Below are positions 6,401 through 8,318 of a DNA stretch of 8,318 nt, piece after piece. The position numbers were made by a program, and so were the translations under genes. Source of the DNA: Acidobacteriota bacterium (GTDB taxonomy: Bacteria > Planctomycetota > Phycisphaerae > WQYP01 > JAJZKJ01); the NCBI GenBank assembly GCA_021804195.1, contig JAJZKJ010000078.1:1-8318 (forward strand), written 5' to 3'. The notes under the pieces were generated by a model, which searched no databases, had not been told where the DNA came from, and saw only the letters and a program-made list of their open reading frames with translations. Positions within the stretch are counted from its first letter, which is position 1; the number at the start of each line of letters is the position of its first letter.

Positions 6401-6423
6401 GGCGGGTTTTTAGGACGCCCGCC
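6401..6423. repeat. Inverted repeat between deoC and the UVR-motif gene
   Basis: GGCGGG (6401-6406) and CCCGCC (6418-6423) form perfect 6-bp arms around an 11-base centre. The repeat sits over the -35 region of the putative deoC promoter and upstream of the divergent promoter, where an operator could act on deoC. It is not followed directly by a T-run on the + strand (the nearest T-rich stretch starts about 13 bases later), so it is a poor terminator. Confidence 0.35.
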
Positions 6424-6462
6424 AATCTGCCGGAAATTTTTAAAGTTTTTTCTCCTTAGCGC

Positions 6463-6490
6463 TTGGCGAACTCGCGGGGAAGGCTATAAT
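6463..6490 (+). promoter_or_regulatory. Sigma70-type promoter of the UVR-motif gene
   Basis: TTGGCG (6463-6468), a 16-base spacer, and TATAAT (6485-6490) make the best promoter of the window. The start would be near 6497, giving a leader of about 34 bases. An A/T-rich stretch with T-runs (about 6435-6452) lies just upstream, where an UP element would be. Confidence 0.6.
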
Positions 6491-6530
6491 CGGATGTAAG
6501 GTTAAGTTGACTTCCGGAGGAACCCGCAAC

Positions 6531-7454
6531 ATGGCACGACCCGCCAAAAATTCCGGCAGTGATGATAACTTGGGCAACATGGATATTTCGCCGGCGCTGC
6601 AGGGCTGGCAATACCGCCCTGATCGTCACAATGTAAGGCTCATTCGAGGTCGCGACGGCAAACCTAAAATTCAGGTTCGATTGGACCTCGGCCTGCTTCA
6701 GATGGAAGTGAATGGACGCCCCGACGGCAAGCGTCCGCATAAAAGCCCCACAGAACTTCATTATCATCTCCAGCGGCTGGCGGAATACCGCAAAGCCCAT
6801 CATTCGGACAGCGGCTTCATGCTGACCTCGGCCGAGTGCGAGGCTCTGCGCGAAGAATCTTCGATGTTTTATCATCGGTACCTTAGCTTCTTCGTGATGG
6901 AAGAATACAGCGGTGTGGTTCGTGATACGCAGCACAACCTTAGCGTCCTCGATTTGTGCCGCGCTCACGGTGAAACGCCCCGTGATCGCTCCATGCTCGA
7001 GGAGTTTCGGCCGTACATCATCATGATGCAGGGCCGTGCGCTGGCATGCGACGCCATTGCCAAGGGCTTCGCCCGCACAGCCATGGCTTATTTGCGCGGG
7101 GCACTGCGGCGGATATTCAAGGCTTACGCGCTTCGCGGCGAAGAGGCGCGGCACCACGCCCGTCACTCAAAGGAAGCTCTGGTTCTACTGGATATGCTGC
7201 GGCAGTTGCGCCGCCAGCTTCCACCGGACCCGCGGATCAAAATTCGTCGGCAGATTAAATATGCCGTCGCCCACGAAAAATACGAGCAGGCCGCCGTGCT
7301 GCGCGACCAGCTTATGGCGCTCGATACCGCCTCAGCCGGCAAACCTATGGTCCGGCCGGCGAGAAAAAAGGCCCGGGCGTCTGCACCCGTGGCGGTGCGG
7401 CGCAGAGGCTCTAAGCCGACGGGGCCGAGCAATGGGGACTCGGCCTCCGGCTGA
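6531..7454 (+). CDS. UvrB/UvrC (UVR) motif-containing protein of planctomycete type
   Basis: 307 aa, predicted cytoplasmic, with no signal peptide or membrane helix. A C-terminal UVR motif is recognisable at about 232-266: P-P-D-P-R-I-K-I-R-R-Q-I followed by H-E-K-Y-E-Q-A-A-V-L-R-D-Q-L. This short helical hairpin mediates protein contacts in UvrB/UvrC, and in McsA and ClpC-type stress proteins. The N-terminal part (about 17-75) has D-I-S-P-A-L, Q-V-R-L-D-L-G-L-L-Q-M-E-V-N-G-R-P-D-G and similar, recalled from uncharacterised planctomycete proteins. The middle (about 100-210) is mostly helical and the tail (270-297) is rich in K/R. There are no McsA-type Cys clusters and no nuclease or helicase motif, so it is not a nucleotide-excision enzyme itself. 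The ATG at 6531 follows GGAGG (6516-6520) at a rather long 10-base spacing; an in-frame TTG at 6507 lies before that site. Function is unknown. Confidence 0.85.
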   Translation: MARPAKNSGSDDNLGNMDISPALQGWQYRPDRHNVRLIRGRDGKPKIQVRLDLGLLQMEVNGRPDGKRPHKSPTELHYHLQRLAEYRKAHHSDSGFMLTSAECEALREESSMFYHRYLSFFVMEEYSGVVRDTQHNLSVLDLCRAHGETPRDRSMLEEFRPYIIMMQGRALACDAIAKGFARTAMAYLRGALRRIFKAYALRGEEARHHARHSKEALVLLDMLRQLRRQLPPDPRIKIRRQIKYAVAHEKYEQAAVLRDQLMALDTASAGKPMVRPARKKARASAPVAVRRRGSKPTGPSNGDSASG

Positions 7455-7694
7455 TTCTTCCAGCTAAGTCGTGCATAGTGAACGCACCACAGGTCCATGT
7501 CGCCAGCCCTTGGCTGTGCCGCCTTGGCGGGAATGTGTTCCAAAACAATATCGGGTTGCGGACGATTGGCAAAGACCTGATGTCTTTAGCTGCGAGTGCT
7601 GGGCATTGGGTATCGCATGAGGATAGTTTAAAGGCGGTACGTGTGCTGAATTGTACGGTGTACGACCACGCCCGCCGAGAAGTCAGGATTAATA
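7455..7694. other. Spacer between the UVR-motif gene and the MscS-type gene
   Basis: 240 bases with no supported gene. Two small palindromic elements share CCTTGG at their centre: 7505-7515 (AGCC/GGCT, 3-base loop) and 7519-7530 (CCGC/GCGG, 4-base loop). They lie about 50 bases after the UVR gene's TGA and could end its transcript, but no T-run follows. I see no convincing promoter for the downstream gene. Confidence 0.3.
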
Positions 7695-8318
7695 ATGGCT
7701 TTCAGTCTGGTTACTATTAACGTCAAAGCGCCGGCGACGCAGCCAGCATCGGTCGTCGGACATGGTGTGCACACGTCGGGGGCACTTCATCACGCTATTC
7801 ATCCGCTGCGCAGCTTTTACGATACCTTTATCAAGCAGATAGACATCGGTCATCTGTTTACCGTCAACAGTTGGGGCAATTGGCTGGTGCTGCTCATCGC
7901 CATCTTTGCAGGGGTGGCGCTGGGGCGTTTTGCAGGCGTGTTGATGGAACGTCTGTCGCGCCGGCTGGAAGTTCGCCATTGGCATGTGCAGTCGCTTCTG
8001 TTCGAAGGGCTGGTTGGCCCGGCCAATCTTTTTGTGGTGGCGGCGGGGCTTTTTATTGGCCTGGGACAACTGCACCTGAGCGGTCTGCTCGCAGCTGCAT
8101 CTCGTCGGGGCGTACTGCTGCTGTTTTCCATCGCCGTATTTTGGTATCTGTTTAATATTGTTTCAATTGTTGAACACGGCCTGAAACATTTTGCCAGCCG
8201 CCATGAGGAAGGCTTTAATACCCAGTTTATACCCATCATCCGTAAAACATTACGAATATTCGTTTCTATCATCGGCGTACTGTTTATTGTGCAGAATGTG
8301 TTTGACCGCGATTGCAAG
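7695..8318 (+). CDS. MscS-family mechanosensitive ion channel, N-terminal part (3' end outside window)
   Basis: The frame is open from ATG 7695 to the right edge (208 codons, no stop). AGGA (7685-7688) lies 6 bases before the ATG, and an in-frame TGA at 7647 bars a much longer start. Hydrophobic helices are seen at about 60-79, 103-124, 139-158 and 183-204. The last segment, I-I-R-K-T-L-R-I-F-V-S-I-I-G-V-L-F-I-V-Q-N (181-201), strongly resembles the helix just before the pore-lining helix of MscS-like channels; the visible end D-R-D-C-K would lead into the G/A-rich pore helix and beta domain, which are outside. Members sit in the cytoplasmic membrane and open under tension, releasing solutes on osmotic downshock. 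Having extra helices before the core is common in larger MscS relatives. The family is likely, but the diagnostic pore helix cannot be seen. Confidence 0.75.
   Translation, partial: MAFSLVTINVKAPATQPASVVGHGVHTSGALHHAIHPLRSFYDTFIKQIDIGHLFTVNSWGNWLVLLIAIFAGVALGRFAGVLMERLSRRLEVRHWHVQSLLFEGLVGPANLFVVAAGLFIGLGQLHLSGLLAAASRRGVLLLFSIAVFWYLFNIVSIVEHGLKHFASRHEEGFNTQFIPIIRKTLRIFVSIIGVLFIVQNVFDRDCK

Noticed and set aside
5819..6499. A 226-codon plus-strand frame over deoC and its leader
   Set aside because: Antisense shadow of deoC, whose catalytic motifs are intact on the other strand.
6456..7166. A 236-codon minus-strand frame over the UVR-motif gene
   Set aside because: Antisense of a gene with a clear promoter and a recognisable C-terminal motif; no family features of its own.
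7478..7720. An 80-codon plus-strand frame starting at a GTG and overlapping the MscS-type start
   Set aside because: No ribosome binding site seen, no recognisable domain, and it overlaps the first 26 bases of a better-supported gene. A small real gene is not excluded.
1..8318. CRISPR arrays, tRNA/rRNA genes, insertion sequences, phage or defence genes
   Set aside because: No regularly spaced repeats, RNA gene features, terminal inverted repeats with a transposase, or defence-family motifs were found by reading both strands.

Overview
The window is about 57% GC and gene-dense, with short intergenic gaps. It looks like ordinary chromosome from a planctomycete-type bacterium, perhaps close to the Phycisphaerae. 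This is inferred from gene content recalled from that group: a DUF2752 membrane protein followed by small lipoproteins, a UVR-motif protein with a planctomycete-like N-terminal region, and an ABC exporter with a large segment between its first two membrane helices. No rRNA or other taxonomic marker is present. I see no IS element, phage gene, CRISPR array, tRNA or rRNA.

Layout: (1) the C-terminal end of a probable glycosyltransferase-like protein (+, to 266) runs off the left edge. It meets, tail to tail and with a 26-bp overlap, (2) a hemerythrin-domain protein of the RIC/YtfE iron-centre repair type (-, 241-1041). Upstream of that on the same strand is (3) a large MsbA-like ABC exporter (-, 1301-3463). 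A divergent promoter region (about 3490-3635) separates it from (4) a three-gene + strand cluster at 3636-5470: a DUF2752 membrane protein whose -10 box predicts a leaderless mRNA, then two small lipoproteins that appear to be tandem paralogues, the second starting inside the first's stop region. (5) deoC (-, 5524-6255) converges on this cluster and has a hairpin-rich leader. (6) Divergent from deoC is a UVR-motif protein (+, 6531-7454) with the best promoter of the window. (7) The N-terminal part of an MscS-type mechanosensitive channel (+, 7695 to the edge) closes the window.

The genes do not form one pathway. The clearest unit is DUF2752 plus two lipoproteins, probably a cell-envelope operon of unknown function. 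The RIC protein suggests handling of nitrosative or oxidative damage. The ABC exporter and the MscS channel are envelope functions. deoC is deoxynucleoside salvage. I did not find a clearly new system. The best leads are the duplicated lipoprotein pair in its DUF2752 operon, the extended extracytoplasmic segment of the exporter, and the structured deoC leader.
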